DNA of 64,000 nucleotides. It comes from Bacteroidales bacterium UBA1715 (GTDB lineage: Bacteria; Bacteroidota; Bacteroidia; Bacteroidales; UBA1715). The position numbers and the translations under genes are program-made. The DNA is taken from contig DCIX01000004.1 in NCBI GenBank assembly GCA_002317135.1, forward strand, positions 48,187 through 112,186, read 5' to 3'. Under the pieces are notes generated by a model. That model ran no database searches. It saw only the letters and a list, made by a program, of their open reading frames with translations, and was not told the origin of the DNA. Below are positions 36,321 to 45,927 of this stretch, one piece after another (within the stretch, counting starts at the first letter, position 1; each line of letters starts with the position of its first letter).

Positions 36321-39140
36321 CATTTTCTTAAGAAATTCTCCCGTATAGCTTCCTTTGGTTTTAGCAATTTGTTCTGGAGTACCTTGGGCTAAAACTGTAC
36401 CTCCGTGTTCTCCGCCTTCTGGTCCCATATCTATAAGATAATCAGATACTTTTATTACATCAAGATTATGTTCAATTACAACAACGGTATTTCCTTTTTC
36501 TACCAATTTTTGTAAAACGCCAAGCAATATGTTTATGTCTTGAAAATGTAAACCAGTTGTTGGCTCATCAAGAATATACATAGTGTTGCCTGTATCTTTT
36601 TTGGAAAGTTCCGATGCCAATTTTACGCGTTGTGCTTCACCTCCAGATAATGTGTTAGATGGCTGTCCTAGTTTTAAATACCCTAAACCAACATCTTGTA
36701 AGGTTTTTAACTTGTCGTAAATTGTTTTTATGTTTTCAAAGAATTCAACTCCTTGATTTATAGTCATATCCAGAATGTCGCTAATAGATTTTCCTTTGAA
36801 GCGGATTTCCTGTGTCTCTCTATTGTAGCGTTTTCCGTTACATTCATCGCAAGTAACATACACATCTGGTAAAAAGTTCATTTCTATGACTTTCACACCA
36901 GCACCTTTACAGGCTTCGCACCGGCCACCTTTTACATTAAAGGAGAAGCGACCTGTTTTATAGCCACGCATTTTTGCTTCAGGCAATGTTTCGAATAATT
37001 TTCGAATGTCCGAAAATATATTGGTGTAAGTTACCGGATTTGAACGAGGTGTGCGTCCTAGTGGAGATTGGTCAATTTCAATAACTTTGTTTATGTTTTC
37101 TAACCCTTGAATTTTTTTGTATGGAAGCGGTTCAGCTTTTGCTCGAAAGAAATGTTTATTTAAAATAGGGTGAAGGGTTTGATTTATTAAAGTTGACTTT
37201 CCACTTCCCGAAACCCCTGTAATACAAGTGAATGTACCCAGTGGAATTGTAACAGAAGCATTTTTCAAATTGTTACCTGTTGCACCGATAAGTGACAAGT
37301 TTTTTCCATTGCCTTTTCTTCTTTTGGCAGGAATTTCAATTTTTCGTGCCCCTGTTAGGTAGTCAACGGTTAAACTAGATTGTGTAAGTAATTCTTCTTG
37401 CGTTCCTTTGGCAACTATTTCTCCACCTTTTCGACCTGCTCCTGGACCAAAATCAATCACATAATCGGCAGCACGAATCATATCTTCATCGTGTTCAACG
37501 ACAATGACAGAATTTCCTGCATCGCGAAGTTGTTGTAGTGATTTGATTAACTTAACATTATCTCGTTGATGTAGTCCAATACTTGGTTCATCAAGTATAT
37601 ACAAAACGTTGACTAATTTAGAACCAATTTGTGTCGCAAGTCTGATTCGTTGACTTTCGCCACCAGACAATGTCTGTGAACTTCTGTTTAAAGACAAGTA
37701 AGTTAATCCAACGGATAATAAAAACTCTGTTCTTGTCTTTATTTCTTTTATAATTTCTTGACCTACAAGGAATTGCTGACGACTCAAATGCTTTGGAAGA
37801 TTGCAAACCCATTCGTAGAATTGTTCTATGTTGAGGTTTGAGACTTCTGCAATGTTTTTGTCTGTAATTCTAAAATAAAGCGATTCTTTTTTTAATCGTT
37901 GACCGTTACAAACAGGACAGACAACTTTTGAAATAAATAGATCATTTTTCTTGTCATCGTCTTGGAATTCCATTTGTTTTTCCAATAGCGAAATAATACC
38001 TTCAAATCCCATGAAAAAGTTTGCATTGACTCCCTGTGGAGCGGTCACAAATGAGAACATTTCTTGGGAACCATTTAGTATGGCACGTTTGCAGTCTTCC
38101 GATAATTCATTAAAAGGAGTATCGATTGCATAACCGAATTTAGATAGAATTGCTTCTAATTTGCAGAAAATTAATGTGCTTTTATATGCACCTAATGGTT
38201 TTATCGCTCCTTTCTTTATGGAAAGCTTTTGGTCTGGCACGATTTTGTCAAGATCAATTTCGTCAACAATACCGAGACCGTCACAATGTGGACAGGCACC
38301 TTGCGGAGAGTTGAACGAAAATGAGTGTGGAGCAGGTTCGTTGTACGAAAGACCAGTAGTAGGACACATCAATTTTTTGCTGAAGTAGCCAATCTTTTCG
38401 GTTTCCATCTCGCAAATCATAATGATTCCCTTACCGATTTTCATAGCCGTTTCCATAGATTGACGTATGCGCAGATCTTCTTTGTCGCTGATTTTAAATT
38501 TATCGACAACAAGTTCTATGGTGTGGTTTTTATATCTGTCTAATTTTAAACCAAATGTAAGTTCTGTAATTACACCATCAACGCGGGCATACAAGAACCC
38601 TTTTCTGCGATATTGTTCAAAAAGTTCTTGATAATGACCTTTTCTTCCTTTGATAAGTGGCGCAAGCAGATATATTTTTGCTCCGTTGTACTTTTCATAA
38701 ATAAGTTCTATGATTTTGTCGCTGGTGTATTTCACCATTTTTTCGCCAGTTTCGTAGGAATATGCTTCACCTATTTTTGCATATAAAAGACGAAGAAAAT
38801 CATAGATTTCTGTAATTGTTCCCACAGTTGATCGTGGGTTTTTATTGGTAGTTTTTTGTTCAATAGAAACCACTGGACTTAATCCTGTTATCTTGTCTAC
38901 ATCAGGTCGTTCCATTGCACCAAGAAATTGACGTGCGTATGCAGAGAATGTCTCTATATATCTTCTTTGACCTTCTGCATAGATTGTATCGAATGCAAGT
39001 GAGGATTTGCCACTTCCGCTTAAACCTGTTATTACCGTTAAAGAATTACGCGGAATGGTGACGCTCACATTTTTTAGATTGTGTTCGCGTGCACCTTCTA
39101 TAACTAAACAGTCTTTTGTATGTTTTGTTTTTTCTTGCAT
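36315..39140 (-). CDS. uvrA: Excinuclease ABC subunit A
   Basis: DNA damage sensor of nucleotide excision repair, with two ABC ATPase modules. Walker A copies are GLSGSGKSSLAF (near residue 35) and GVSGSGKSTLINQT (near 645), with LSGGE signatures in both halves. The second zinc finger is complete (CEACKG ... CDECNG). In the first, the initial pair reads CPTTG near residue 257 rather than CxxC, although the second pair CPHC is present; from memory this variant occurs in other Bacteroidota. Length 941 is normal. The gene is last in the exopolysaccharide operon, its ATG sharing one base with the upstream stop. Confidence 0.97.
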   Translation of the reverse strand: MQEKTKHTKDCLVIEGAREHNLKNVSVTIPRNSLTVITGLSGSGKSSLAFDTIYAEGQRRYIETFSAYARQFLGAMERPDVDKITGLSPVVSIEQKTTNKNPRSTVGTITEIYDFLRLLYAKIGEAYSYETGEKMVKYTSDKIIELIYEKYNGAKIYLLAPLIKGRKGHYQELFEQYRRKGFLYARVDGVITELTFGLKLDRYKNHTIELVVDKFKISDKEDLRIRQSMETAMKIGKGIIMICEMETEKIGYFSKKLMCPTTGLSYNEPAPHSFSFNSPQGACPHCDGLGIVDEIDLDKIVPDQKLSIKKGAIKPLGAYKSTLIFCKLEAILSKFGYAIDTPFNELSEDCKRAILNGSQEMFSFVTAPQGVNANFFMGFEGIISLLEKQMEFQDDDKKNDLFISKVVCPVCNGQRLKKESLYFRITDKNIAEVSNLNIEQFYEWVCNLPKHLSRQQFLVGQEIIKEIKTRTEFLLSVGLTYLSLNRSSQTLSGGESQRIRLATQIGSKLVNVLYILDEPSIGLHQRDNVKLIKSLQQLRDAGNSVIVVEHDEDMIRAADYVIDFGPGAGRKGGEIVAKGTQEELLTQSSLTVDYLTGARKIEIPAKRRKGNGKNLSLIGATGNNLKNASVTIPLGTFTCITGVSGSGKSTLINQTLHPILNKHFFRAKAEPLPYKKIQGLENINKVIEIDQSPLGRTPRSNPVTYTNIFSDIRKLFETLPEAKMRGYKTGRFSFNVKGGRCEACKGAGVKVIEMNFLPDVYVTCDECNGKRYNRETQEIRFKGKSISDILDMTINQGVEFFENIKTIYDKLKTLQDVGLGYLKLGQPSNTLSGGEAQRVKLASELSKKDTGNTMYILDEPTTGLHFQDINILLGVLQKLVEKGNTVVVIEHNLDVIKVSDYLIDMGPEGGEHGGTVLAQGTPEQIAKTKGSYTGEFLKKML

Positions 39141-40057
39141 TATCGTATTACTCTTTCTTTATCTTCGACCAAGATTATTTTATATGGAATGTTTTCCTTG
39201 TTTGGTAAATATTTTTCTCGTAACCAAGGATTTAATGACTTCAACATTTTATAATTTGAACCTTGGCTTCGTGCAAATTCCGATAAATCTGTAATTGCAC
39301 TATCTACAATTACAATTTTCTGTTTTATAGTTGGATATGGGGTAATGCCAATATATCCGTATTTCTCTGGATTTTCAAGAATTAATTTGAAGGCAAGAAT
39401 TCTAAAAACATATCTTCCAGTTTCAGAATTTGTATACAAATCATAGAATGATGTAATTTTTTGATAACCAGCCTGTTTTGCTAATCCGCCCATTCCTAAA
39501 TTGTATGATGCGGCTACCATTGTCCAGTTTCCAAACTTATTGTATGCGTTCTTGAAATATTTGCAAGCAACTTCTGTTGCTTTTTCTAAATCGTAACGCT
39601 CGTCTATTTCAGTTGTAACAGTCAATCCATATTGTTTTGCTGTTGTCTCTATTATTTGCCAGAAACCAGCGGCACCTTTGGGAGAAATATTTACGCGAAG
39701 TCCGCTTTCTGCTACGGCAAGATATTTAAAATCAGAAGGAATGCCGTTTTTTGCTAAAATACTGTCGATTGTCGGGAAAAAGCGGTGCATATATTTGAGA
39801 ATCATTGTTGTTTGTGATTGGTAGAATGTGTTTACCAATAATTCTCGTTCCAAACTTTCGGCAACTTCGTAATACTCTAAAGGAACTCGCTCGCCAAATA
39901 ATGTTGCTTCAGTTGGCATATAAATTTGTTTGGAAACAACAAAGGTGCTGTCATTAGTTGATTCGCTGTTGTCACCACACGAAATAGCTGCTGTGGTTAA
40001 TGCCACAACGGAGCAAAGTCCAATTATGATGAGTAGGTTTTTAAGTATGTTATTCAT
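39140..40057 (-). CDS. Lytic transglycosylase lipoprotein (SLT/MltD type)
   Basis: 305 residues with a lipoprotein-type signal ending at Cys27 (TTAAISC). The SLT domain follows: catalytic Glu117 in YLAVAESGL, then KGAAGFWQI and AASYNLGMGGLAKQ. There is no clear LysM repeat as in E. coli MltD, but the C-terminal part (about 225-305) resembles a degenerate LysM-like segment. It should cleave peptidoglycan glycan strands. The gene overlaps the WecA-like gene by 8 bases and uvrA by 1 base, so all are translated from one mRNA. Confidence 0.9.
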   Translation of the reverse strand: MNNILKNLLIIIGLCSVVALTTAAISCGDNSESTNDSTFVVSKQIYMPTEATLFGERVPLEYYEVAESLERELLVNTFYQSQTTMILKYMHRFFPTIDSILAKNGIPSDFKYLAVAESGLRVNISPKGAAGFWQIIETTAKQYGLTVTTEIDERYDLEKATEVACKYFKNAYNKFGNWTMVAASYNLGMGGLAKQAGYQKITSFYDLYTNSETGRYVFRILAFKLILENPEKYGYIGITPYPTIKQKIVIVDSAITDLSEFARSQGSNYKMLKSLNPWLREKYLPNKENIPYKIILVEDKERVIR

Positions 40058-41129
40058 CTTTTTTCTTGTATAATAGGTTATTCTCTTTTCGTATATGTAG
40101 ATTCAAAAAATATAAAATCAAAAATGCGATTATAAAATATGTTGCAAGTATAACTGTCTCTGTTATAGAAAGATTGCCGCTCTTTTGTGTGATAAAATAC
40201 CATGATGCTATGCATCCAATTATTGTGAGTAAATCTAAGGTTGCAACTGCAATTGGTATAGAAAATCCTTTGTATACAAGACAATGGGTTGTATGATATC
40301 TATCGCCAACAAAAGGAGAGCGTCCTGCTAAAAATCGATTGATAGCAACTGTAGTTGTGTCTATTAATGGAACAATAAACATAAGTGCCACGAATAATAA
40401 TTGTTCATAGTTGAAACCAATAATGCTTTCATAGGAATTCCATACATATTTTATACTAAAATAGGAGAGAAGAACTCCCAATAGTTGGCTGCCGTTATCC
40501 CCCATATACATTTTTGCTGGATGCCAGTTCCAAAATAAAAATGCGAACAGACAAGTTGCTATTGATATAAGAATAATACAATCTACTCCTGTTGCTATTC
40601 CTGCAATTCCAAGGAAAATAATCAACGAATTTGATGCCGTTATGCCATCCATGTTATCTAACATATTGATACTATTCATTATACCGATAACCCAAAAGAA
40701 TGTCAATCCTGCATTTAGGAAAAAGTTATCTGATGTAGATATCATAGTATCTGTGCTTATGAAAACAATAGCACAAACGATTTGAAAGATAAGTTTGAAT
40801 AGTGGTGAAAAGTTTTTTACATCGTCAACAAATCCCATACCAAATGCTAAAATACAGCAAATTAACAGAGGTAGAATATTGTTTTCTTCTACTGCATAAT
40901 ATGCGTGCAGTTGGCAGTAGGCAAATGCTAGTAGTGTGGTAATGAAAAACATTGTACCACCGATGATTGGCTTTGTTTGTGAAGCGAATCGTTCTCCTGT
41001 TTCGTTTTTCTTCTTTAGAAATCCTTTGCTTTTCAGTAGTAGGAAATAGCCTATTATGTTTAGTATGAAAAGTGCGATTATGTAATAGATATCGCTTATA
41101 TAAAATTGACTATTTCCGAGTGTGTTCAT
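40050..41129 (-). CDS. WecA/MraY-like polyprenyl-phosphate sugar-1-phosphate transferase
   Basis: 359-residue multi-pass inner-membrane enzyme that starts lipid-linked glycan synthesis by moving a HexNAc-1-phosphate to undecaprenyl phosphate. Motifs are FVDDVKNFSP, NMLDNMDGITA and KMYMGDNGSQLLG (the metal and substrate Asp residues), and HPA/THC-type loops such as YHTTHCLVYKG. Placed in an operon with Wza- and Wzc-like genes, it most likely initiates the exopolysaccharide exported by them; O-antigen or teichoic-type use cannot be excluded. It overlaps the kinase gene by 20 bases and the transglycosylase gene by 8. Confidence 0.92.
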   Translation of the reverse strand: MNTLGNSQFYISDIYYIIALFILNIIGYFLLLKSKGFLKKKNETGERFASQTKPIIGGTMFFITTLLAFAYCQLHAYYAVEENNILPLLICCILAFGMGFVDDVKNFSPLFKLIFQIVCAIVFISTDTMISTSDNFFLNAGLTFFWVIGIMNSINMLDNMDGITASNSLIIFLGIAGIATGVDCIILISIATCLFAFLFWNWHPAKMYMGDNGSQLLGVLLSYFSIKYVWNSYESIIGFNYEQLLFVALMFIVPLIDTTTVAINRFLAGRSPFVGDRYHTTHCLVYKGFSIPIAVATLDLLTIIGCIASWYFITQKSGNLSITETVILATYFIIAFLILYFLNLHIRKENNLLYKKKDE

Positions 41130-43527
41130 GTTTGTGTTTCTTGCGTTTAAAGATATCTAATAGTGACTTCTTCTTAGGAGTCTTTGAGTCGTATGAGTAA
41201 TAACCATAACCAAATCCATACCCATATCCGTATCCACTGTATCCGTAGCCATGACCGCTATAGCCATATCCATAGCGAGATGAAACAATAGAGACTCCGT
41301 TTAATACAACAGATAGATTATGAATTGTATTTTGTTCGAATAGGTAGTTTATGTTGTTGATAAACACTCTTTTAGAATAGTTTGCTCTCGAAACATAAAT
41401 TGGCAAATCGGCACGTTGGAAACTGAAAATGGCATCGCTTACGATTCCAATAGGAGGAGTGTCAATAATTATGACATCGTATACAGTTTTCAATTTTTCT
41501 AACAAATTATCGAATGCTTGTGAGTTTGCTAATTCTGCTGGATTAGGTGGTGTTGGTCCAGATGGAATTATATCAAAAGTCTCAAAATCTGTTTTGATAA
41601 TACAATCTTCGTAGTTGTCTTTGCCAATTAGAATTGTACTCATTCCTGCGTGATTATGCGCATTGAATGATAAGTGCACTTTGGGTTTACGAAGGTCTAA
41701 GTCTAATAACACAACTTTTTTCCCACTTAATGCAAGTACACCACCTAAATTAATGGAAATAAATGTTTTACCTTCTCCTGAAATAGTAGATGTAACAGCA
41801 ATGATTTTGCTCTGGTCTTTATTAGGATGTAAAAATGCCAAATTAGAACGAAGTGTTCTAAATGCCTCGGTAATAACAGAATCAGGCTTGTTTTCTACAA
41901 CAAATCGGTGAATTTTATCCGAGGAATTTGAAATTGGTATAACACCAGAAATAGGTGCATTCGTGTATTTTGTTATGTCGTTAATTGAGGTAATTTGGTT
42001 ATATAACACATAACTGATTAGCGTAATGAAACTTATTAGCAACAAGCAAGTAATTACAGTGACTATAATTACATACGATGCAATTGGTGAAATTGGTTGT
42101 GTCGGAGTAGTTGATTTTTGTAGAATCAAATTGTTTGTTACATACCCAGCTTTTGAAATTAAATATTCTGCTCTTCTCTCAACTAACTGATTATAAAAGT
42201 TTTGATGAACGTCATGGATTCGTTTTAGTTTTGTTAATTCAGTTTCGTTAAAGGTTGTTTCCGTTGTTTGATTATACTTTTCTAAAACCAAGATATCATT
42301 TCGTAATTTTTTATTGGTGACATCAATAATGTCGGCCAAATGTTTCTTTTGTTCTTCAATTTGTTGGTCTATAACTTTGATTTTGTGGTTGTCTGGAGTT
42401 ACGGTCATAAGCAATTGTTCGCGTTGCTTTTGCAATTGTTGTATGCCGTTCAAAAAGTTCAAAATCATTGATTCAGAAGATGTTCCAGACAATGTTGAGA
42501 TTGCACTCATAATGTCAAAACTTTCTCCGTTTTCAATCTGATTGCTTACACGATTCAGTGTGCTGATTTGTTTTCTATATTTTTCAAGATCTTGACTTTG
42601 ATTTTGTCTATTGGCTTCGTTAAGAATATTTCCATTAATTTTGTTCTCTTTCTTGAACTCTTCTAATTTCTGCTCAGAATCAGTTAGTTCTGCGTAAACA
42701 ATTTCTAATTGTTCGTTGATGAATGTTAAAATTTTATCTGCTCTTTCTTGCTTTTTCTCAATGTTATAAGCTAAGAAATTTTCACAAATTGTATTGACAA
42801 TTTCTGAGGCTTTTTGAGCATTGCAACTGGTATATTTAACTTGGATTGTGTTTGCGGCAGAACTTAAAATACTTACATCTAGTTTTTCAAATTGTGTACT
42901 AACAGCTGTTTTTTCGTCGTATGTGATAAAGTAAAACTCCGTATTTTTTTCTGTGAAAGAATCAGGCGAAATTATGTTGACATATATTTTACAACCATTG
43001 ATTTCTGTCCATTCATTCTTATTGATTTCTACAGAATATTTGTCATTTTCGTTTCGTTGATATGATATTGTAACTTTTTGACTATCATTTGAATAATGTA
43101 CATAAATTTTTTTGTTGAATAGGGGTTCTTGTATGTTTTCTATCTCAACAAAGAAAGGGGAACGCTTATATAATTCAGAGGTTACAAAGCGACCTTCTGC
43201 GAAGTAACTTGTATATAGGTTTAGTTGTTGTACTGTTCGTTTTAGAAATTCTGATGAACGAATCAACTCTATCAAATTTGTCATTGATGACGAACCGTAT
43301 GTCTCGTTTGGATCGATGATTCGTGGTTTTTCTGTTTCTTCGTTGTTAATTTGTATAATTGAATACGTTTCGTATGTTGGTATCGTATAACGGATATACA
43401 ATTTAGCGCAAACGACGGCTGTTGCAATAATTAGCAAGTATACCCACCAATTACGTTTGGCTACAATCCAAAACTTGCTTAGGTCAAAAGCATCGTTGTA
43501 TGCAGGTATTTTTTTTGTCTTTGCCAT
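41110..43527 (-). CDS. Wzc-type polysaccharide co-polymerase with BY-kinase domain and Tyr-rich tail
   Basis: 805 residues. A Wzz domain lies between two membrane segments (about 28-48 and 488-512), with coiled coil in the periplasmic part. The cytoplasmic kinase has Walker A SGEGKTFISINL, Walker A' LLDLDLRKPK and Walker B VIIIDTPPIG. The tail after about residue 750 contains 12 Tyr in the repeated pattern RYGYGYSGHGYGYSGYGYG, the autophosphorylation cluster that controls polymer length in this family, and then a basic end. It follows the Wza-like gene by 4 bases. It controls assembly and export of capsule or exopolysaccharide. Confidence 0.95.
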   Translation of the reverse strand: MAKTKKIPAYNDAFDLSKFWIVAKRNWWVYLLIIATAVVCAKLYIRYTIPTYETYSIIQINNEETEKPRIIDPNETYGSSSMTNLIELIRSSEFLKRTVQQLNLYTSYFAEGRFVTSELYKRSPFFVEIENIQEPLFNKKIYVHYSNDSQKVTISYQRNENDKYSVEINKNEWTEINGCKIYVNIISPDSFTEKNTEFYFITYDEKTAVSTQFEKLDVSILSSAANTIQVKYTSCNAQKASEIVNTICENFLAYNIEKKQERADKILTFINEQLEIVYAELTDSEQKLEEFKKENKINGNILNEANRQNQSQDLEKYRKQISTLNRVSNQIENGESFDIMSAISTLSGTSSESMILNFLNGIQQLQKQREQLLMTVTPDNHKIKVIDQQIEEQKKHLADIIDVTNKKLRNDILVLEKYNQTTETTFNETELTKLKRIHDVHQNFYNQLVERRAEYLISKAGYVTNNLILQKSTTPTQPISPIASYVIIVTVITCLLLISFITLISYVLYNQITSINDITKYTNAPISGVIPISNSSDKIHRFVVENKPDSVITEAFRTLRSNLAFLHPNKDQSKIIAVTSTISGEGKTFISINLGGVLALSGKKVVLLDLDLRKPKVHLSFNAHNHAGMSTILIGKDNYEDCIIKTDFETFDIIPSGPTPPNPAELANSQAFDNLLEKLKTVYDVIIIDTPPIGIVSDAIFSFQRADLPIYVSRANYSKRVFINNINYLFEQNTIHNLSVVLNGVSIVSSRYGYGYSGHGYGYSGYGYGYGFGYGYYSYDSKTPKKKSLLDIFKRKKHKHEHTRK

Positions 43528-43531
43528 AAAT

Positions 43532-44293
43532 TTATTTGTTTCCGAAAATACTGTACACCATTGTTATACAGGTTATTAATGTTAGATAAGGAGAAATCTC
43601 TTTTATGATTTTCGTTGCGTATCGTGGACGGGAATCAACATATACAATGTCATTTGCTTCAAGCATAAAGTTAGCTTTTTTGAAATCTTCCAAATTGCGT
43701 ATGTTGTAGTTATAAACTTCTGGATTTTTATTGTTTCCTCTAATTAGTTTGATTTTGTATGATTTGCTTGATTCTGTTAATCCACCTGCTTCGGCAATTG
43801 CTTCTAACAAAGACAAACCTCCTTCAGGAATTGCAATTTTTTGTCCAGATGTTCCTTCGTCAAAGAAAAGGATAATGTTTCTGTTGGTTATCGTAATTTT
43901 TACAAAAGGTGCCTGATAGTATTTTGATAATTCTTGTTCCAATATTGTTTCTGCAGAATCTTTTGTCATTCCACCAAGTTTTATCTCACCAATAGTAGGA
44001 ATTTTTACAATGCTATCGGGACGAATCATATATTGAACGCTGTTGTTTTGGCGGTTTGACATATAATTTCGTCCTTCGGTAGATTCTGTTTCTAATAAAA
44101 GATAACCATTGTTTGTAGACATAATGATGTCAAGTTGGTCGAATGGTTGTAAAACAGTTACGCGTGGTTTTTCTGCAAATTCAGTGTATTGAAATGATTT
44201 TCCTGTCTTGAACATCACCGTTGGACGAATTACTTTACAGGATGAGAGCGCAATGCACGCTATACAAGCGATGAGAAGTATCTGATGTTTCAT
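43532..44293 (-). CDS. Polysaccharide export lipoprotein (Wza/BexD type)
   Basis: 253 residues with a lipoprotein signal ending at Cys19 (LSSC). A Poly_export domain (about 45-125, with RPDSIVKIPTIGEIKLGGMT) and an SLBB-type domain (about 130-215, with GLSLLEAIAEAGGLT) follow. A C-terminal hydrophobic segment (about 230-250, ISPYLTLITCITMVYSIFG) replaces the amphipathic helix of E. coli Wza. It should form the periplasmic/outer-membrane export channel. It is the first gene of the operon and has a good promoter immediately upstream. Confidence 0.93.
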   Translation of the reverse strand: MKHQILLIACIACIALSSCKVIRPTVMFKTGKSFQYTEFAEKPRVTVLQPFDQLDIIMSTNNGYLLLETESTEGRNYMSNRQNNSVQYMIRPDSIVKIPTIGEIKLGGMTKDSAETILEQELSKYYQAPFVKITITNRNIILFFDEGTSGQKIAIPEGGLSLLEAIAEAGGLTESSKSYKIKLIRGNNKNPEVYNYNIRNLEDFKKANFMLEANDIVYVDSRPRYATKIIKEISPYLTLITCITMVYSIFGNK

Positions 44294-44311
44294 TTACAAT
44301 GCTTTTGTTTA

Positions 44312-44343
44312 CAAAGATACCTTTTTTTCGCTAAAATGCACAA
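44312..44343 (-). promoter_or_regulatory. Promoter of the exopolysaccharide-uvrA operon
   Basis: On the minus strand TTG (44343-44341), 21 bases, then a perfect -7 box TATCTTTG (44319-44312). The first ATG is at 44293, 18 bases further on. Confidence 0.6.
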
Positions 44344-44365
44344 TGTAGTTGGTGTTTTTTCGGAA

Positions 44366-45010
44366 CTAGCAAATACCTTTTAGCATAGGTACAAATGCAC
44401 ATATTCCGTGGCGTGTTTGTTCGAATTCAGTATCGCTTATTTTTTTTATGCGAATCATTTCTTGTTGTTCTCCGTTTTCTACTGGTGCGACTAAGATTCC
44501 ACCTATTTTCATTTGTTCTAATAGTGGGCGTGGTATATATGGTGCAGCTGCGGTAAGTATTACTTTATCGAATGGTGCAAGTTGTGGTAAACCTTTGTAG
44601 CCATCGCCATAGAATGTTGTGATAGGAAGATGAAAGGACGAGAGTAATGCTTTGGTTCGAACATATATTTCCTGTTGTCGTTCGATTGTGTATACTTGGG
44701 CTCCCATGGCTGTCAATACGGCTGCTTGGTAACCAGAACCTGTTCCGATTTCTAATACTTTGTCGTTCTTTTCTATCGAAAGTAAATGTGTTTGTAATGC
44801 AACTGTGTAGGGTTGCGAAATTGTTTGGCCAGATTCAATGGGAAATGCTTTGTCTATGTATGCAAATTTTTCCATTGATCTGTCAAAAAAGAATAGGTGA
44901 CGAGGTATTTTTCGTAATGCGTTGAGCACATTCTCGTCCGTTATACCTTTTGAACGAATTTCTTCTACTAATTGCTCGCGCAATCCTTTGTGTATCAGTG
45001 TGTCGTCCAT
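44366..45010 (-). CDS. pcm: Protein-L-isoaspartate O-methyltransferase
   Basis: Repairs isoaspartyl residues in aged proteins using SAM. The 214-residue protein shows the family regions ESGQTISQPYTVALQ, the SAM loop LEIGTGSGYQAAVLTAMGA and post-loop FDKVILTAAAPYIPRPLL. It lies one base downstream of the Ppx/GppA gene. I see no terminator hairpin after it; the next promoter (for the exopolysaccharide operon) begins within 25 bases of its stop. Confidence 0.95.
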   Translation of the reverse strand: MDDTLIHKGLREQLVEEIRSKGITDENVLNALRKIPRHLFFFDRSMEKFAYIDKAFPIESGQTISQPYTVALQTHLLSIEKNDKVLEIGTGSGYQAAVLTAMGAQVYTIERQQEIYVRTKALLSSFHLPITTFYGDGYKGLPQLAPFDKVILTAAAPYIPRPLLEQMKIGGILVAPVENGEQQEMIRIKKISDTEFEQTRHGICAFVPMLKGIC

Positions 45011-45011
45011 A

Positions 45012-45923
45012 TTACATAAGTGAATGAATTACACCTTCTTTTAGTGAATATGACGATTGTACGAGGCGTGGTATTCCGAATTTATTGATAATGAAATAGG
45101 CAATTCGTGCAGAAATAGGTAGGAGTGGGGCTCGTGGAATAGACATTCCTTTCATTGATTCTATCTCGTCAAGTGTGTGCGTCGAAAGAAAATCCACTAT
45201 GTTTTTGAAATCTTCCATTGGAATTTCTTCTGCGTGAGTATCTGGATTAGATAATCCTTTTTGTGCAAAATAAATTGAACGAAATACGTCAAAAGCACCA
45301 GCGGAACCTATCAGTAAATCAATAGGTTGTTTCTTGATTTGTTCTTGCAGTAATGCAAAATTTTCATCAAGATAGTTATCTATGTTGTTAATTCTTTCTT
45401 GTGTAAGTGGATGACTAAGACCGAATTGCGAAACAATTCGTTGCATTCCGCATTCAAAACTATGCTTCCAAATAATGGTATTTTGTTTGCAGATGATACA
45501 CTCGTTGCTTCCGCCTCCAATGTCTAATATCAGTGCAGTTTTCTCGCCCCAATTGTATGCAAGATTGTTTCCTAAAAATATGTATTCTGCTTCTTGCTCG
45601 CCTTGTATAATAGAAATATGAAATCCAAATAATTTTTCTGCTTGTTCGCAGAAAATAGAAGCGTTTCGTGCGTTTCGTAATGCTGATGTTCCAATTAATT
45701 TAACCTCTTTGCAATTGTAAGGCTCGATTTTTTCTTTTATTACCCGAAGAGACTCTATGCCTCGTTCCATTGCTTCGTCGGAAATAATGCCGTATGCAAC
45801 GCCTTTGGCTCCTAATTGTGGATATTCGTGAAATTCTAATAATGTTTGAAACGAGTTGTTTTGTAATGATACAACACAACAATTAAATGTGTTTGTCCCT
45901 AAATCAACAACGGCTATATTCAT
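45012..45923 (-). CDS. Ppx/GppA family phosphatase
   Basis: 303-residue actin/Hsp70-fold enzyme. The phosphate-1 motif DLGTNTFNCCVV is at residues 7-18, and the second phosphate motif LDIGGGSNECI is near 140. Members are exopolyphosphatases or pppGpp phosphatases. At 303 residues it has only the core domain, without the C-terminal HD part of long GppA proteins, so exopolyphosphatase activity is more likely, though not proven. It is the middle gene of a three-gene operon with 4-base and 1-base spacers. Confidence 0.92.
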   Translation of the reverse strand: MNIAVVDLGTNTFNCCVVSLQNNSFQTLLEFHEYPQLGAKGVAYGIISDEAMERGIESLRVIKEKIEPYNCKEVKLIGTSALRNARNASIFCEQAEKLFGFHISIIQGEQEAEYIFLGNNLAYNWGEKTALILDIGGGSNECIICKQNTIIWKHSFECGMQRIVSQFGLSHPLTQERINNIDNYLDENFALLQEQIKKQPIDLLIGSAGAFDVFRSIYFAQKGLSNPDTHAEEIPMEDFKNIVDFLSTHTLDEIESMKGMSIPRAPLLPISARIAYFIINKFGIPRLVQSSYSLKEGVIHSLM

Positions 45924-45927
45924 TGAC

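Noticed and set aside
41187..41280. Short direct repeats resembling a CRISPR or minisatellite
   Set aside because: The periodicity comes from Gly-Tyr codons in the tail of the Wzc-like kinase.
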